Positions 42,601-51,366 of a stretch of DNA of 64,000 bases are shown here, piece by piece (positions within the stretch are counted from its first letter, which is position 1; each line of letters starts with the position of its first letter). The translations under genes and the position numbers were made by a program. A model generated the notes under the pieces. The model ran no database searches. It was not told where the DNA came from and saw only the letters and a program-made list of their open reading frames with translations. Source of the DNA: Nevskia soli DSM 19509 (lineage in GTDB: Bacteria; Pseudomonadota; Gammaproteobacteria; Nevskiales; Nevskiaceae); NCBI RefSeq assembly GCF_000711955.1, contig NZ_JONR01000011.1:62001-126000 (forward strand). The letters are read 5' to 3'.

Positions 42601-45446
42601 TGCTGCTGAAGATCGCCGACAGCGGCAACATCGAGCTGGCGCGCCAACTGATCCAGTGCCACGCCTACTGGCGCCTGAAAGGCCTGGTGGTCGATCTGGT
42701 GATCTGGAACGAGGATCACGCCGGCTACCGGCAACAGCTGCAAGACCAGATCATGGGCCTCATCGCCACCGGCACCCAGGCCCAGACGATCGACCGGCCC
42801 GGCGGCATCTTCGTGCGCTCCGCCGAACAGATTCCGAACGAGGACCGCATCCTGCTGCAGGCGGTGGCGCGCGTCATCCTCGCCGACAGCCGCGGCACGC
42901 TGCTGGATCAGGTGAACCGCCAGAGCCTGGCCAACAAACGCATGGCGCGGCTGACGCCCGTGCGTTTCCATCGCGCCGAGCCGGCAGCGCTGCCCGAACC
43001 GCCGCGGCAGGACCTGATCCTGGCCAACGACCTGGGAGGCTTCACCGCCGACGGCTGCGAATACGTCATCGGCACGTCGCAGGCGCGGAGGACGCCCGCA
43101 CCCTGGTCGAATGTGCTGGCCAATCCGCACTTCGGCACGGTCGTCACCGAGAGCGGGCTCGGCTATACCTGGAGCGAGAACGCGCATGAGTTCCGGCTCA
43201 CGCCGTGGAGCGACGACCCGGTCGGGGCCTCCGGCGGCGAAGCCATCTATCTGCGCGACGAGGAGAGCGGCCATTTCTGGTCGCCCACGCCACTGCCCAG
43301 TGGCGGCGCGATGCCCTACCTCACCCGCCATGGCTTCGGCTACAGCGTGTTCGAGCACACCAGCGGCGGCATCCGCTCGGAACTGTGCGTGTACGTCGAC
43401 CTCGAGGAAGCGGTCAAATTCTTCGTACTGAAAGTGCGCAACGGCTCGGGCCGCGCGCGGCGCCTGTCCGCCACCGGCTATGTCGAATGGGTGCTCGGCG
43501 ATCTGCGGCCGAAATGCGCCATGCATGTGGTCACCGAGATCGATGCGGCCAGCGGCGCGCTGTTCGCGCGCAATGCCTACAACACGGAATTCGAGGGGCG
43601 CGTGGCCTTCTTCGACATCGACGACCTGTCGCGCACCCTGAGCGGCGACCGCACCGAGTTCCTCGGCCGCAACGGCACCCTGACCCATCCCGAAGCGATG
43701 AGCCGCTCCGGCCTGTCCGGCCGGCTGGGCGCGGCACTGGATCCCTGCGGCGCGATCCAGGTGCCGTTCGATCTGGCCGACGGCCAGGAGCGGCAGATCA
43801 TCTTCAGGCTCGGTGCCGGGCACAACCTCGCTCAGGCGCGCGAGCTGGCGCAGCGGCTGCGCCAACCGGGCTCGGCGCGCGCCGCGCTGGAAAAGGTGCA
43901 GCGCTACTGGAAGCAGACGCTGGGCGTGGTGCAGGTAGCAACGCCCGATGCGGCGCTCAACGTGCTGGCCAACGGCTGGCTGCTGTACCAGGTGCTGGCG
44001 TGCCGCATCTGGGCGCGCAGCGGCTTCTACCAGTCCGGCGGCGCCTTCGGCTTCCGCGACCAGCTGCAGGATGCGATGGCCCTGGTGCACGCCGAACCGG
44101 GGCTGCTGCGCCGGCACCTGCTGCTCTGCGCCGAACGCCAGTTTCCGGAGGGCGACGTGCAGCACTGGTGGCATCCGCCGGCCGGGCGCGGCGTGCGCAC
44201 GCGCTGTTCGGACGACTACCTGTGGCTGCCGTTGGCCACCTGCCGCTACGTGCTGGCAACCGGCGACTACGGGGTGCTCGATGAAACCGCGCACTTCCTC
44301 AGCGGCCGCCCGCTCGGCGCCGACGAGGAGTCGTATTACGACCTGCCGGGCCGTTCGGCGGAAAGCGCCAGCCTGTATCAGCACTGCGTGCGCGCCATCG
44401 AGCATGGCCTGCGCTTCGGCGCGCACGGCCTGCCGCTGATGGGCTCCGGCGACTGGAACGACGGCATGAACCTGGTCGGCATCCACGGCAAGGGTGAAAG
44501 CGTCTGGCTGGCGTTCTTCCTGCATGAGGTGCTGTCGTCCTTCGCCGAAGTCGCCACGCTGCACGGCGATGCCGCCTTCGCGGGTCGCTGCCATGAGGAA
44601 ACGGCCCGGCTGCGGCACAACGTCGCGCTGCATGCCTGGGACGGCGCCTGGTATCGCCGCGCCTGGTTCGACGACGGCTCGCCGCTCGGCTCCTCGACCA
44701 ATCCGGAATGCTCCATCGATTCCATCTCGCAGAGCTGGTCGGTGCTGTCCGGCGGCGGCGAAGCCGCACGCTCGCGCCAGGCGATGGAAGCGGTGGACCA
44801 GCGCCTGGTACGACGCGAGCACGGTCTGATCCAGCTGCTCGACCCGCCGTTCGACAAGTCGGCGATGAACCCGGGCTACATCAAGGGCTACGTCCCCGGT
44901 GTACGCGAGAACGGCGGCCAGTACACGCACGCGGCGGTGTGGACGGCGATGGCCTTTGCCGCCCTGGGCGACAGCCGCCGCGCCTGGGAGCTGCTGGCGC
45001 TGATCAACCCGGTGAACCACGCGCTGAGCGCCGAGGCGGTGGCCACCTACAAGACCGAGCCCTATGTCGTGGCGGCCGACGTCTACGCCATCGCGCCGCA
45101 CACCGGCCGCGGCGGCTGGACCTGGTACACCGGCTCGGCCGGCTGGCTCTACCGCCTGATGACCGAATCGCTGCTGGGCCTGCAGCTGAAACAGGGCAGC
45201 CTGCGTTTCACGCCCTGCCTGCCGCGGGAGTGGACGGCATATTCGATCAGCTACCGCCACGGCGAGACCAGCTATCGCATTGCCGTCCAGCAGACGCCGG
45301 CCCCGGACACCGCGGACACCACCATCGACGTCATCCTCGATGGCGTGGCCCAGGCGGACCGCGCCGTGCCGTTGGTGAACGACCTGGGCACACACCAGGT
45401 CGAGGTGCGGATCAGGCGCGCCGGCTTGCCGGCCGCCGCAGGCTGA
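36696..45446 (+). CDS. Cyclic beta-glucan synthase-like giant protein (GT84 + GH94 modules)
   Basis: About 2,916 residues from the chosen GTG. The N-terminal glycosyltransferase part starts with LFSAEQMEQHGKALA, has several membrane segments (for example LYLGAILLMTGLLGADLLL near 410), the donor motif D631-T-D633 (LDTDTQLPRD) and QRWIRGDWQIAHW. Two repeated sugar-phosphorylase-like beta-sandwich units follow, then the GH94-type catalytic barrel with GDWNDGMN near 2586. This is the layout of NdvB/ChvB cyclic beta-1,2-glucan synthases, which build periplasmic osmo-adaptive glucans. The true start is unclear: CTG 36657 and a possible frame change from ATG 36608 are alternatives. Confidence 0.9.
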   Translation: MRALLRQRLAFWRRRHFDIDDDEGQTPLRAELFSAEQMEQHGKALAATHVLSRSRRRDRLLQRLDENERILIDASRLLTSAVKARHRIAPAGEWLLDNFYLIEEQIRTARQHLPSGYSRELPRLAQGPSAGLPRVYDLALAAISHGDGRVDAETLARFVAAYQTVTPLTLGELWAIPIMLRLALIENLRRVGARITTARIHLNQAEDWANQMMEIAASDPKSLILVIADMARSNPPMVSAFVAELARRLQGHGPALALPLTWIEQRLAESSQTIEQMVQSEAQQQSADHVSISNTIGSLRFLGATEWRNFVETMSLVEQVLLQDPGGVYGAMDFTTRDRYRQVIDRLAKRSGRPEIEVARTAIALARDSGGTAHIAHVGYYLIDRGLRQLRRSVGAHKTWTPLLHGSIGRTPLWLYLGAILLMTGLLGADLLLRAHDDGVAGWRLALLATLTLFASSQLASALTNWLATLLTTPQLLPRMDYSRGLPAELRTLVVIPTLLATARDIEDLLEALEVRFLGNQDQYLHFGLLTDLPDAHEATLAGDEALLRKAHEGIDRLNRKYPGTGGGHFFLLHRPRRWNPAQRIWMGYERKRGKLGDLNALLRGDAGERFALLVGDLGVLPKVRYVITLDTDTQLPRDSARQFVGAMAHPLNRPRYDEKRQRIGGGYGILQPRMAATLSAANRSRYAQLSGSEPGIDPYTRSVSDVYQDLFGEGSFIGKGIYEVDAFERVLKDRFPENRILSHDLLEGCYVRSGLLSDVHLYEEYPAHYQTDVRRQQRWIRGDWQIAHWLLPQVPGPDGSTLRNPLSALSRWKILDNLRRSLALVALTSLLLLGWSILPRPWLWTLAALGVMLLPPLLISLVDALRKPREALLGQHLGAVLRAAGRSFALAGFRIACLPYEALFNLDAILRTAWRMLVTHRHLLEWNVATAGTRGGGATGKPHQGDRYDAAGIAASYRTMWIAPVAAVAAAAAASRSGTGALAVAAPILCLWLAAPAIAWWLSQPLPRHEARFGAGQILFLRKISRRTWAFFERFVVAEDHWLPPDNFQEQPGPILAHRTSPTNIGLALLANLTACDFGYIAAGSLLRRTADTFRTLAQLQRHQGHFYNWYDTLSLQPLPPRYISSVDSGNLAGHLLTLRAGLLALPGERIVGARVFEGLADTLGLLADAAPEPAQAPIVRLRALLDGACAAPPGRLRQVLRTLEAIADTAAGISAGAGAAAEDEAADWAGAFTRQCQDALEELRFLAPWLALPAAPESLGNPVEPDGIPTLRELAGWAVRLPPAVDAGLLEEAASPRRDRLLALRPLLLEAAERAAERIATVEGLALQASGFAAMEYGFLYDRERHLLAIGYNVDQFRRDTSFYDLLASEARLSNFVAIAQGQLPQESWFALGRLRSSSGGEPILLSWSGSMFEYLMPLLVMPSYEGTLLDQTCRAAVARQIAYGNQRSLPWGVSESGYNTVDAALNYQYHAFGVPGLGLKRGLAEDSVITPYATALALMVAPEAACANLQRLAADGLVGRFGFYEAADYTVSRLTRGQTRAVVQSFMAHHQGMTLLSLAHLLLGQPMQRRFESDPRFQATMLLLQERIPKNSTAQKFSTEYSEGGAFSGAAESSTQVPLGANTPTPKVQLLSNGRYHVMVSNAGGGYSRWKDQAMTRWREDTTSDNWGTFIYLRDTSSGEFWSAAHQPTLRRADSYEATFSEGRAEYRRRDHDIESYSEIVVSPEDDIELRRVRLTNRSRLRRTIEITSYAEVVLAPPAADLMQPSFGNLFVQTEILRERQAILCTRRPRSVGEHTPWMFHLLAAHGSDIGEVSYETDRMRFIGRGGGVAAPCAMRETAALSGSEGSVLDPIVAIRCRVVLEAGQSATIDLVSGAADNREAAISLAERYQDRHLADRVFDLAWTHGGVTLRQINVGEAEAQLYRRLASSVLYANASLRADAGILLQNRRGQSGLWGYAISGDLPIVLLKIADSGNIELARQLIQCHAYWRLKGLVVDLVIWNEDHAGYRQQLQDQIMGLIATGTQAQTIDRPGGIFVRSAEQIPNEDRILLQAVARVILADSRGTLLDQVNRQSLANKRMARLTPVRFHRAEPAALPEPPRQDLILANDLGGFTADGCEYVIGTSQARRTPAPWSNVLANPHFGTVVTESGLGYTWSENAHEFRLTPWSDDPVGASGGEAIYLRDEESGHFWSPTPLPSGGAMPYLTRHGFGYSVFEHTSGGIRSELCVYVDLEEAVKFFVLKVRNGSGRARRLSATGYVEWVLGDLRPKCAMHVVTEIDAASGALFARNAYNTEFEGRVAFFDIDDLSRTLSGDRTEFLGRNGTLTHPEAMSRSGLSGRLGAALDPCGAIQVPFDLADGQERQIIFRLGAGHNLAQARELAQRLRQPGSARAALEKVQRYWKQTLGVVQVATPDAALNVLANGWLLYQVLACRIWARSGFYQSGGAFGFRDQLQDAMALVHAEPGLLRRHLLLCAERQFPEGDVQHWWHPPAGRGVRTRCSDDYLWLPLATCRYVLATGDYGVLDETAHFLSGRPLGADEESYYDLPGRSAESASLYQHCVRAIEHGLRFGAHGLPLMGSGDWNDGMNLVGIHGKGESVWLAFFLHEVLSSFAEVATLHGDAAFAGRCHEETARLRHNVALHAWDGAWYRRAWFDDGSPLGSSTNPECSIDSISQSWSVLSGGGEAARSRQAMEAVDQRLVRREHGLIQLLDPPFDKSAMNPGYIKGYVPGVRENGGQYTHAAVWTAMAFAALGDSRRAWELLALINPVNHALSAEAVATYKTEPYVVAADVYAIAPHTGRGGWTWYTGSAGWLYRLMTESLLGLQLKQGSLRFTPCLPREWTAYSISYRHGETSYRIAVQQTPAPDTADTTIDVILDGVAQADRAVPLVNDLGTHQVEVRIRRAGLPAAAG

Positions 45447-45485
45447 ACGCATGATGTAGGGACGGGCCACGGCAAGGCACGCGTC

Positions 45486-45515
45486 TGGAACGATCCCGCT
45501 GATGCGGCGGTCAGA
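45486..45515. promoter_or_regulatory. 30-base shared element upstream of the glucokinase gene
   Basis: TGGAACGATCCCGC, six variable bases and GGCGGTCAGA. The same outer blocks with the same spacing occur at 46321-46350 upstream of zwf. This copy ends 53 bases before the ROK kinase ATG. It may be an operator or a small dispersed element. Confidence 0.5.
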
Positions 45516-45568
45516 TTCATACAAGGCGCCGCCGGCATTCAGAGCGGCCAAAAAGAAGGCGGATCAGG

Positions 45569-46282
45569 ATGAAGAGCAGCGGCACCCCACCGTCCGGCGC
45601 GAACCCGGGGCATGATACAGCGGCGCCGCGGCGCATCCTGGTGCTGGATATCGGCGGCACCCATGTCAAGGCGATGCTCAAGGGCGGCCGGCAGGAGATC
45701 AAGTTCGTTTCCGGGCCGAAGATGACCCCGGCCGCCATGCTGGCGCAATTGCTGCCGCTGCTGGCGGGCAAGCATTACGACGCCGTCAGCATCGGCATCC
45801 CGACGCCAGTGCTCCATGGCCGCGTGGTGCAGGATCCGCGCAACCTCGGCAAGGGCTGGAAGGACTTCGATTTCGAGCAGGCCTTCGCCTGTCCGGTGCG
45901 CCTGATCAACGACGCGGCGATGCAGGCGCTGGGCAGCTACGACGGCGGCCATATGCTGTTCCTCGGCCTCGGCACCGGCCTCGGCTCGGCGGCGATCCTG
46001 GACGGCGTGGTGCAGCCGCTGGAGCTGGCCCACCTGCCCTTCCGCAAGAAGACCTTCGAGCACTACGTGGGCGAGCAGGCGCTGCGGGACCTGGGCAAGA
46101 AGGAATGGCGCGCCAACGTCGAGAAGACCATTGAAATCCTGCACGCCGCGTTACAGCCCGATTACATCGTGCTCGGCGGCGGCAATGTGCGGCACCTGCG
46201 CAAGCTGCCGCCGGGCGTGCGGCGCGGCGACAATGCCAACGCCTTCGCCGGCGGTTTCCGGCTGTGGCGGAACCACGTATGA
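45569..46282 (+). CDS. ppgK: ROK-family kinase, polyphosphate glucokinase-like
   Basis: A 237-residue sugar kinase. The phosphate-binding motif LVLDIGGTHVKAMLKG (residues 24-39), the RLINDAAMQALGSYDGGHML block and GLGTGLGSAAI define the ROK/PPGK type. IGIPTPVLHGRVV is the substrate-binding region. It lacks the zinc-binding cysteines of classical ROK repressors, and its short length and sequence fit polyphosphate/ATP glucokinases that feed zwf. GAAGG lies nine bases before the ATG. It sits between the glucan synthase gene and zwf, so it would phosphorylate glucose for the pentose-phosphate pathway. Confidence 0.8.
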   Translation: MKSSGTPPSGANPGHDTAAPRRILVLDIGGTHVKAMLKGGRQEIKFVSGPKMTPAAMLAQLLPLLAGKHYDAVSIGIPTPVLHGRVVQDPRNLGKGWKDFDFEQAFACPVRLINDAAMQALGSYDGGHMLFLGLGTGLGSAAILDGVVQPLELAHLPFRKKTFEHYVGEQALRDLGKKEWRANVEKTIEILHAALQPDYIVLGGGNVRHLRKLPPGVRRGDNANAFAGGFRLWRNHV

Positions 46283-46320
46283 AACAGCCTCTCTCCCAGG
46301 AGCGGGCGATGGGTAAACCA

Positions 46321-46350
46321 TGGAACGATCCCGCCTGCGTGGCGGTCAGA
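46321..46350. promoter_or_regulatory. 30-base shared element upstream of zwf
   Basis: The second copy of the element at 45486-45515. The left 14 bases and right 10 bases are identical and only the six central bases differ (CTGCGT against TGATGC). It ends 78 bases before the zwf ATG. Confidence 0.5.
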
Positions 46351-46428
46351 CCTACGCACAGACTTGCACATGGTCCCGTGGTGCCGCCCAGGCGCGCCAG
46401 GGGCGGCCACGGATAAGGCGAAATCGAG

Positions 46429-47820
46429 ATGACCACACCCAGTTCGGACGCGTTCGTATTCTTCGGCGCAACCGGTGACCTGGCTTACAAGAAGATCTTT
46501 CCCGCCCTGCAGGCGATGACCAAACGCGGCGAGCTGGAGATGCCGGTGATCGGCATGGGCCGCTCCGGCTGGAGTGTGGAGAAGCTGCGCCAGCGCGTGC
46601 ACGAGAGCCTGGAGCACAACGGCGACATCGACGAGGAGACCTTCGCCAGGCTCGCGGCGCGGATCCAGTACGTCGATGGGGACTACAGCGAAGCGGCAAC
46701 CTACGAACACCTGAAAAAGGCGCTCGGCGCCGCGCAGCGCCCGCTGCACTACCTCGCGATCCCTCCCAGCATGTTCGGTACCGTGGTGCAGGGCCTGGCC
46801 AGGGCCGGCTGCGCCAAGAATGCGCGCGTGGTGGTGGAGAAACCCTTCGGCCGCGACCTGGCCTCGGCGCAGGCGCTCAACCGCGAACTGCACGAGGTCT
46901 TCGACGAATCGGCGATCTTCCGCATCGACCACTATCTGGGCAAGGAGGCGGTGCAGAACCTGCAATATTTCCGCTTCGCCAATGCCTTCCTCGATCCGAT
47001 CTGGAACCGCCACTACGTCGACAACATCCAGATCACCATGGCCGAGAAGTTCGGCGTGCAGGGCCGCGGCGCGTTCTATGAGGAAGTCGGCGCCATCCGC
47101 GACGTGGTGCAGAACCATCTGCTCCAGGTGATCGCACTGCTGGCGATGGATGCGCCCACCGGGCGCGATGCCGAGGCGATGCGCGCGGAGAAGCTGCGCC
47201 TGTTCCGCGCCATGCGTCCGCTGGACCCGAAGGAAGCGGTGCGCGGTCAGTTCCGCGGCTATCTCGAAGAAGAGGGCGTCGCGGGGGATTCCAAGGTCGA
47301 GACCTTCGCCGCGGTGCGCCTGCACATCGACACCTGGCGCTGGGCCGGTGTGCCCTTCTACATCCGCACCGGCAAGAACCTGCCGATCACCGCCACCGAA
47401 GTGAAGATCGGCCTCAAGTGCCCGCCGCTCGCGACCTTCGACGATATCAGCCCGGCCACCGCCAACTATTTCCGCTTCCGTCTCAGCCCCGAGGTGGTGA
47501 TCTCCACCGGCGCGCGCGTCAAGCGCCCCGGGGACGAGATGCACGGCGAGCCGGTGGAATTGATCGCCCGCCACCAGACGCGCGGCGACCAGGAACCCTA
47601 CGAGCGCCTGCTGCATGATGCGATCGAGGGCGATACCTCGCTGTTCACCCGTGACGATGCCGTCGAAGCGGCGTGGCGGGTGATCGATCCGATGCTGGGC
47701 GACGTGCCCCCACCCGAGCAGTACGAGCCCGGCAGCTGGGGCCCGGAGGCGGCCAACCGCGTCATCAGCGGCACGCAGGGCTGGCACGACCCGAAACCCG
47801 AGGAGACCACGCCGTGCTAG
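46429..47820 (+). CDS. zwf: Glucose-6-phosphate dehydrogenase
   Basis: A 463-residue Zwf, slightly shorter than the usual 480-500 residues. [17 protein letters not shown] (residues 11-27) is the NADP-binding start. The catalytic segment [14 protein letters not shown] with its His and Lys, and [20 protein letters not shown], are conserved. It converts glucose-6-phosphate to 6-phosphogluconolactone, making NADPH. No phosphogluconolactonase gene is seen nearby. The last codons overlap the following HAD gene by seven bases, so the two are translationally linked. It is part of a run of carbon-metabolism genes to 53415. Confidence 0.95.
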   Translation: MTTPSSDAFVFFGATGDLAYKKIFPALQAMTKRGELEMPVIGMGRSGWSVEKLRQRVHESLEHNGDIDEETFARLAARIQYVDGDYSEAATYEHLKKALGAAQRPLHYLAIPPSMFGTVVQGLARAGCAKNARVVVEKPFGRDLASAQALNRELHEVFDESAIFRIDHYLGKEAVQNLQYFRFANAFLDPIWNRHYVDNIQITMAEKFGVQGRGAFYEEVGAIRDVVQNHLLQVIALLAMDAPTGRDAEAMRAEKLRLFRAMRPLDPKEAVRGQFRGYLEEEGVAGDSKVETFAAVRLHIDTWRWAGVPFYIRTGKNLPITATEVKIGLKCPPLATFDDISPATANYFRFRLSPEVVISTGARVKRPGDEMHGEPVELIARHQTRGDQEPYERLLHDAIEGDTSLFTRDDAVEAAWRVIDPMLGDVPPPEQYEPGSWGPEAANRVISGTQGWHDPKPEETTPC

Positions 47821-48569
47821 CGGCAGGCCCCATGCCGCCCGCAGCGCGCAACGCGCAGGGCATCGTGTTCCTGCTCGATGTCGACAACACCCTGCTCGAC
47901 AACGACCGCTTCGCCGACGACCTCGATACGCGCCTGGAGCAGGATTTCGGCCGCGCCGGGCGTGATCACTACTGGGCCATCTACGCACGGCTGCGCGAGC
48001 AACTCGGCTACGCCGACTACCTCGGCTCCCTGGAAATCTTCCGCGCCGGCCTCGACGACCATCCCGCCTTGCTGGAGATGTCGGCCTTCCTGCTGGAATA
48101 TCCCTTCGCGCAGCGCTTGTACCCACGCGCCCTGGAAGCCATCGCCCACCTCGCCACGCTGGGCACTCCGGCAATCCTGTCCGACGGCGACGTGGTGTTC
48201 CAGCCGCGCAAGGTGCAGCGTTCCGGCATCTGGGACGCGGTCTCGGGCCGCGTCTCGATCTACATCCACAAGCAGGGCGCGCTGGACGCCGTGCAGCGGC
48301 ACTATCCCGCCGCGCACTACGTCATGGTCGACGACAAGCCGCAGATCCTGGCGGCGATGAAGCAGGTGCTCGGCCCCCGGCTCACCACCGTCTTCGTGCG
48401 CCAGGGCCACTACGCCCGGGCCGCCGTCGAGACGGTCATCGACCCCGCGCCCGACCTGTGCATCGAACGCATCGACCAGCTGATCGACCTCGCTCCTTCC
48501 AGTTTCTCCTCCGCCCCGCCGCAGCGTGCCAAGAAGAACGCTGCGGCACCCACCCAGGAATCGACATGA
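47814..48569 (+). CDS. HAD-superfamily hydrolase
   Basis: A 251-residue HAD hydrolase. Motif I is [13 protein letters not shown] (nucleophile Asp at about residue 22), motif II is AILSDGD, and motif IV is [14 protein letters not shown]. The GTG start at 47814 has GAGGAG seven bases upstream and overlaps zwf; ATG 47832 is an alternative. Being wedged between zwf and tal suggests a sugar-phosphate substrate. The real substrate is unknown. It could repair damaged metabolites or replace a missing phosphatase step. Confidence 0.88.
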   Translation: MLAAGPMPPAARNAQGIVFLLDVDNTLLDNDRFADDLDTRLEQDFGRAGRDHYWAIYARLREQLGYADYLGSLEIFRAGLDDHPALLEMSAFLLEYPFAQRLYPRALEAIAHLATLGTPAILSDGDVVFQPRKVQRSGIWDAVSGRVSIYIHKQGALDAVQRHYPAAHYVMVDDKPQILAAMKQVLGPRLTTVFVRQGHYARAAVETVIDPAPDLCIERIDQLIDLAPSSFSSAPPQRAKKNAAAPTQEST

Positions 48570-49669
48570 ACAAGACCCGCCTGCTGCGCGACCTCGGCCA
48601 GAGCCTGTGGCTCGACAACATCACCCGCGGCATGCTCGACGACGGCAGCCTGCGCAAGAACATCCAGGAATTCTCCCTCACCGGCCTGACTTCCAATCCG
48701 ACCATCTTCGACGAGGCCATCGGCAACAGCGATGCCTACGACGCGGGCATCCGCGAGAAGGCCCGTGCGGGCAAATCCGGCGAGGGTCTGTTCATGGAGC
48801 TGGCGCTGGAAGACCTGCGCCGCGCCGCCGACGAGTTCCGGCCGATGTTCGACGCCACCGACGGCTTCGACGGCTGGGTGTCGATGGAAGTGTCGCCGCT
48901 GCTGGCGCAGGACACCGCCGGCACCATCGCCGCCGCCAGGCAGATCCATGAGCAGGCCGGCCGCCCCAACCTGTTCGTCAAGATTCCCGGCACGCCCGAA
49001 GGCGTCCCCGCGATCGAGGAAGCGATCTTCGACGGCATCCCGATCAACGTCACCCTGCTGTTCTCACGCGAGCAGTACCTGGCCGCCGCCGAGGCCTACC
49101 TGCGCGGCATCGAGCGCCGCATCGCCGCCAGGCGCGATCCGCGCGTGGCTTCGGTCGCCTCGCTCTTCGTCAGCCGCTGGGACAAGGCCATCGCCGACAA
49201 GGCGCCGCCGGAGCTGCGCAACAAGCTCGGCCTCGCCATCGGCCAGCGCACCTACCGCGCCTATCGCGAGCTGCTGGATTCGCCGCGTTGGCGCACGCTC
49301 GCCGGGGCCAACGCGCGGCCGCAACGCCTGCTGTGGGCCAGCACCGGCACCAAGGATCCGCAGGCGTCCGACACGCTCTATGTCGAAGGCCTCGCCGCAC
49401 CCGATACCATCAACACCATGCCGGAGAAGACCCTGCGCGCCTACGCCGATCACGGCGAGTTGCGCGGCGCGCTGGCGCCGGACGGCGGCGACGCCGAGGA
49501 GATGCTGGCCCGCTTCGCCAAGGCCGGCATCGACGTCGATGCGCTGGCGCTGCAATTGCAACACGAGGGCGCCCAATCCTTCGTCAAGTCCTGGAGGGAA
49601 CTGCTCAAGCGCATCGCCGACAGCAGCTCGGCCCTCGCCGGTACCGGTGCCGGCAAGAGCGCCGCATGA
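48566..49669 (+). CDS. tal: Transaldolase
   Basis: A 367-residue transaldolase of the longer bacterial type. [16 protein letters not shown] (residues 37-52) opens the barrel, and the Schiff-base Lys139 lies in [32 protein letters not shown] and [11 protein letters not shown] are family blocks. It exchanges three-carbon dihydroxyacetone units between sugar phosphates in the pentose-phosphate pathway. Its ATG overlaps the HAD stop (ATGA), and its stop overlaps the pgi start. Confidence 0.94.
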   Translation: MNKTRLLRDLGQSLWLDNITRGMLDDGSLRKNIQEFSLTGLTSNPTIFDEAIGNSDAYDAGIREKARAGKSGEGLFMELALEDLRRAADEFRPMFDATDGFDGWVSMEVSPLLAQDTAGTIAAARQIHEQAGRPNLFVKIPGTPEGVPAIEEAIFDGIPINVTLLFSREQYLAAAEAYLRGIERRIAARRDPRVASVASLFVSRWDKAIADKAPPELRNKLGLAIGQRTYRAYRELLDSPRWRTLAGANARPQRLLWASTGTKDPQASDTLYVEGLAAPDTINTMPEKTLRAYADHGELRGALAPDGGDAEEMLARFAKAGIDVDALALQLQHEGAQSFVKSWRELLKRIADSSSALAGTGAGKSAA

Positions 49670-51336
49670 ACGCGGACCTGCCGCGGCCGGCTTTCACCGA
49701 GGCCGCGCCCCTGGTCAGCGGGCGGCCGCAGTGGCGGGCGCTGCAGCGGCATCATGACGAGATCGGCGGCCGCCACCTGCGCGAGCTGTTCGTCACCGAA
49801 TCCTCGCGCGGCGAACGCTATACCGCCGAAGCCGCGGGCCTGTATCTGGACTACTCCAAGCAGCGCATCACCGCTGAAACCCTCGGGCTGCTGCGGGAAC
49901 TCGCCGTGGCCTGCGGCCTGCCCGGACGCATCGAGGCGATGTTCCGCGGCGAGCGCATCAACGTCACCGAAAGGCGCGCCGTGCTGCATACCGCCCTGCG
50001 CGCGCCGGCGGACGAGCCCGTCCGCGTCGACGGCAAGGATGTCTCGCGGGAGGTGCATGCCGTGCTCGAGCACATGGCGGCGTTCTGCGCGCGCGTGCGC
50101 GGCGGCCAATGGACCGGCCACGGCGGCAGGCCGATCCGCAACGTGGTCAATATCGGCATCGGCGGTTCCGACCTCGGCCCGGTGATGGCCTACGAGGCGC
50201 TGCGCCACTACAGCCGGCGCGACCTGCAGTTCCGCTTCGTCTCCAACGTCGACGGCACCGACTTCGCCGAGGCGGTGCGGGACCTCGACGCGGCGGAGAC
50301 GTTGTTCGTCATCTGCTCCAAGACCTTCACGACCCTGGAAACCCTGACCAACGCCCACGCCGCGCGCCGCTGGTGCGTCGAAGCCCTGGGCGACGAGAAG
50401 GCCGTGGCGAAGCACTTCGTCGCCGTGTCGACCAACGACCAGGAAGTGCTCAAGTTCGGCATCGACACGAAAAACATGTTCGGCTTCTGGGACTGGGTCG
50501 GCGGCCGCTATTCGATGGACTCGGCCATCGGCCTGTCCACCATGCTGGCCATCGGCCCGGAAAATTTCCGCGCCATGCTGGCCGGCTTCCATGCCATGGA
50601 CGAGCATTTCCGCAACGCGCCGCTGGAGCGCAACCTGCCGGTGCTGCTGGGCCTGCTGGCGGTATGGAACAACAACTTCCTGGGCGCCGAAACGCTGGCG
50701 GTTCTGCCCTACGAGCAATACCTCAAGCGCTTCCCGGCCTATCTGCAGCAGCTCACCATGGAGAGCAACGGCAAGCACGTCACCCTCGACGGCCGCAGGG
50801 TGGACTACGCCACCGGCGCCATCTACTGGGGCGAGCCGGGCACCAACGGCCAGCACTCCTTCTACCAGCTGATCCACCAGGGCACGCGCCTGATCCCCTG
50901 CGACTTCATCGGCTTCTGCCAGCCGCTCAACCCGCTGGGCCGGCAGCACGACCTGCTGATGGCCAACCTGTTCGCGCAGAGCGAGGCGCTGGCTTTCGGC
51001 AAGACCGCCGAAGAAGTCCGTGCCGAGGGCACCGCGGCGGCCCTGGTGCCGCACCGGACCTTCGGGGGCAACCGGCCGAGCAACACCATCCTGGCCGAAA
51101 AACTCACGCCCGAAACGCTCGGCGCCCTGGTGGCGCTGTACGAGCACAGCGTGTTCGTGCAGGGCGTGATCTGGAACATCGATTCCTTCGACCAGTGGGG
51201 CGTGGAGCTGGGCAAGTCCCTGGCCACGCGCACCGCCGCCGAACTCACGGCCAGGGACGAGCCGCAGCTCGGACACGACAGCTCCACCAATACACTGATC
51301 CGGCGCTATCGCCAACTAAGGCCAAGCGGCGCATAG
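49666..51336 (+). CDS. pgi: Glucose-6-phosphate isomerase
   Basis: A 556-residue Pgi. [20 protein letters not shown] is the phosphate-binding block, [15 protein letters not shown] follows, and [19 protein letters not shown] with EQWG-type DQWGVELGK near the C terminus are the two PROSITE-like signatures. The ATG overlaps the transaldolase stop (ATGA). It interconverts glucose-6-phosphate and fructose-6-phosphate, here linking the glucokinase product with transaldolase, transketolase and phosphoketolase. Confidence 0.95.
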   Translation: MNADLPRPAFTEAAPLVSGRPQWRALQRHHDEIGGRHLRELFVTESSRGERYTAEAAGLYLDYSKQRITAETLGLLRELAVACGLPGRIEAMFRGERINVTERRAVLHTALRAPADEPVRVDGKDVSREVHAVLEHMAAFCARVRGGQWTGHGGRPIRNVVNIGIGGSDLGPVMAYEALRHYSRRDLQFRFVSNVDGTDFAEAVRDLDAAETLFVICSKTFTTLETLTNAHAARRWCVEALGDEKAVAKHFVAVSTNDQEVLKFGIDTKNMFGFWDWVGGRYSMDSAIGLSTMLAIGPENFRAMLAGFHAMDEHFRNAPLERNLPVLLGLLAVWNNNFLGAETLAVLPYEQYLKRFPAYLQQLTMESNGKHVTLDGRRVDYATGAIYWGEPGTNGQHSFYQLIHQGTRLIPCDFIGFCQPLNPLGRQHDLLMANLFAQSEALAFGKTAEEVRAEGTAAALVPHRTFGGNRPSNTILAEKLTPETLGALVALYEHSVFVQGVIWNIDSFDQWGVELGKSLATRTAAELTARDEPQLGHDSSTNTLIRRYRQLRPSGA

Positions 51337-51366
51337 GCAGCGCCCATCAATCGCCAAGGAATGGAC

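Noticed and set aside
36666..45551. Minus-strand open frames of 1,116 and 1,366 residues inside the glucan synthase-like gene
   Set aside because: They mirror the strong codon bias of the giant gene, are rich in Gln, Arg, Gly and Ala, and show no domains. They are shadows.
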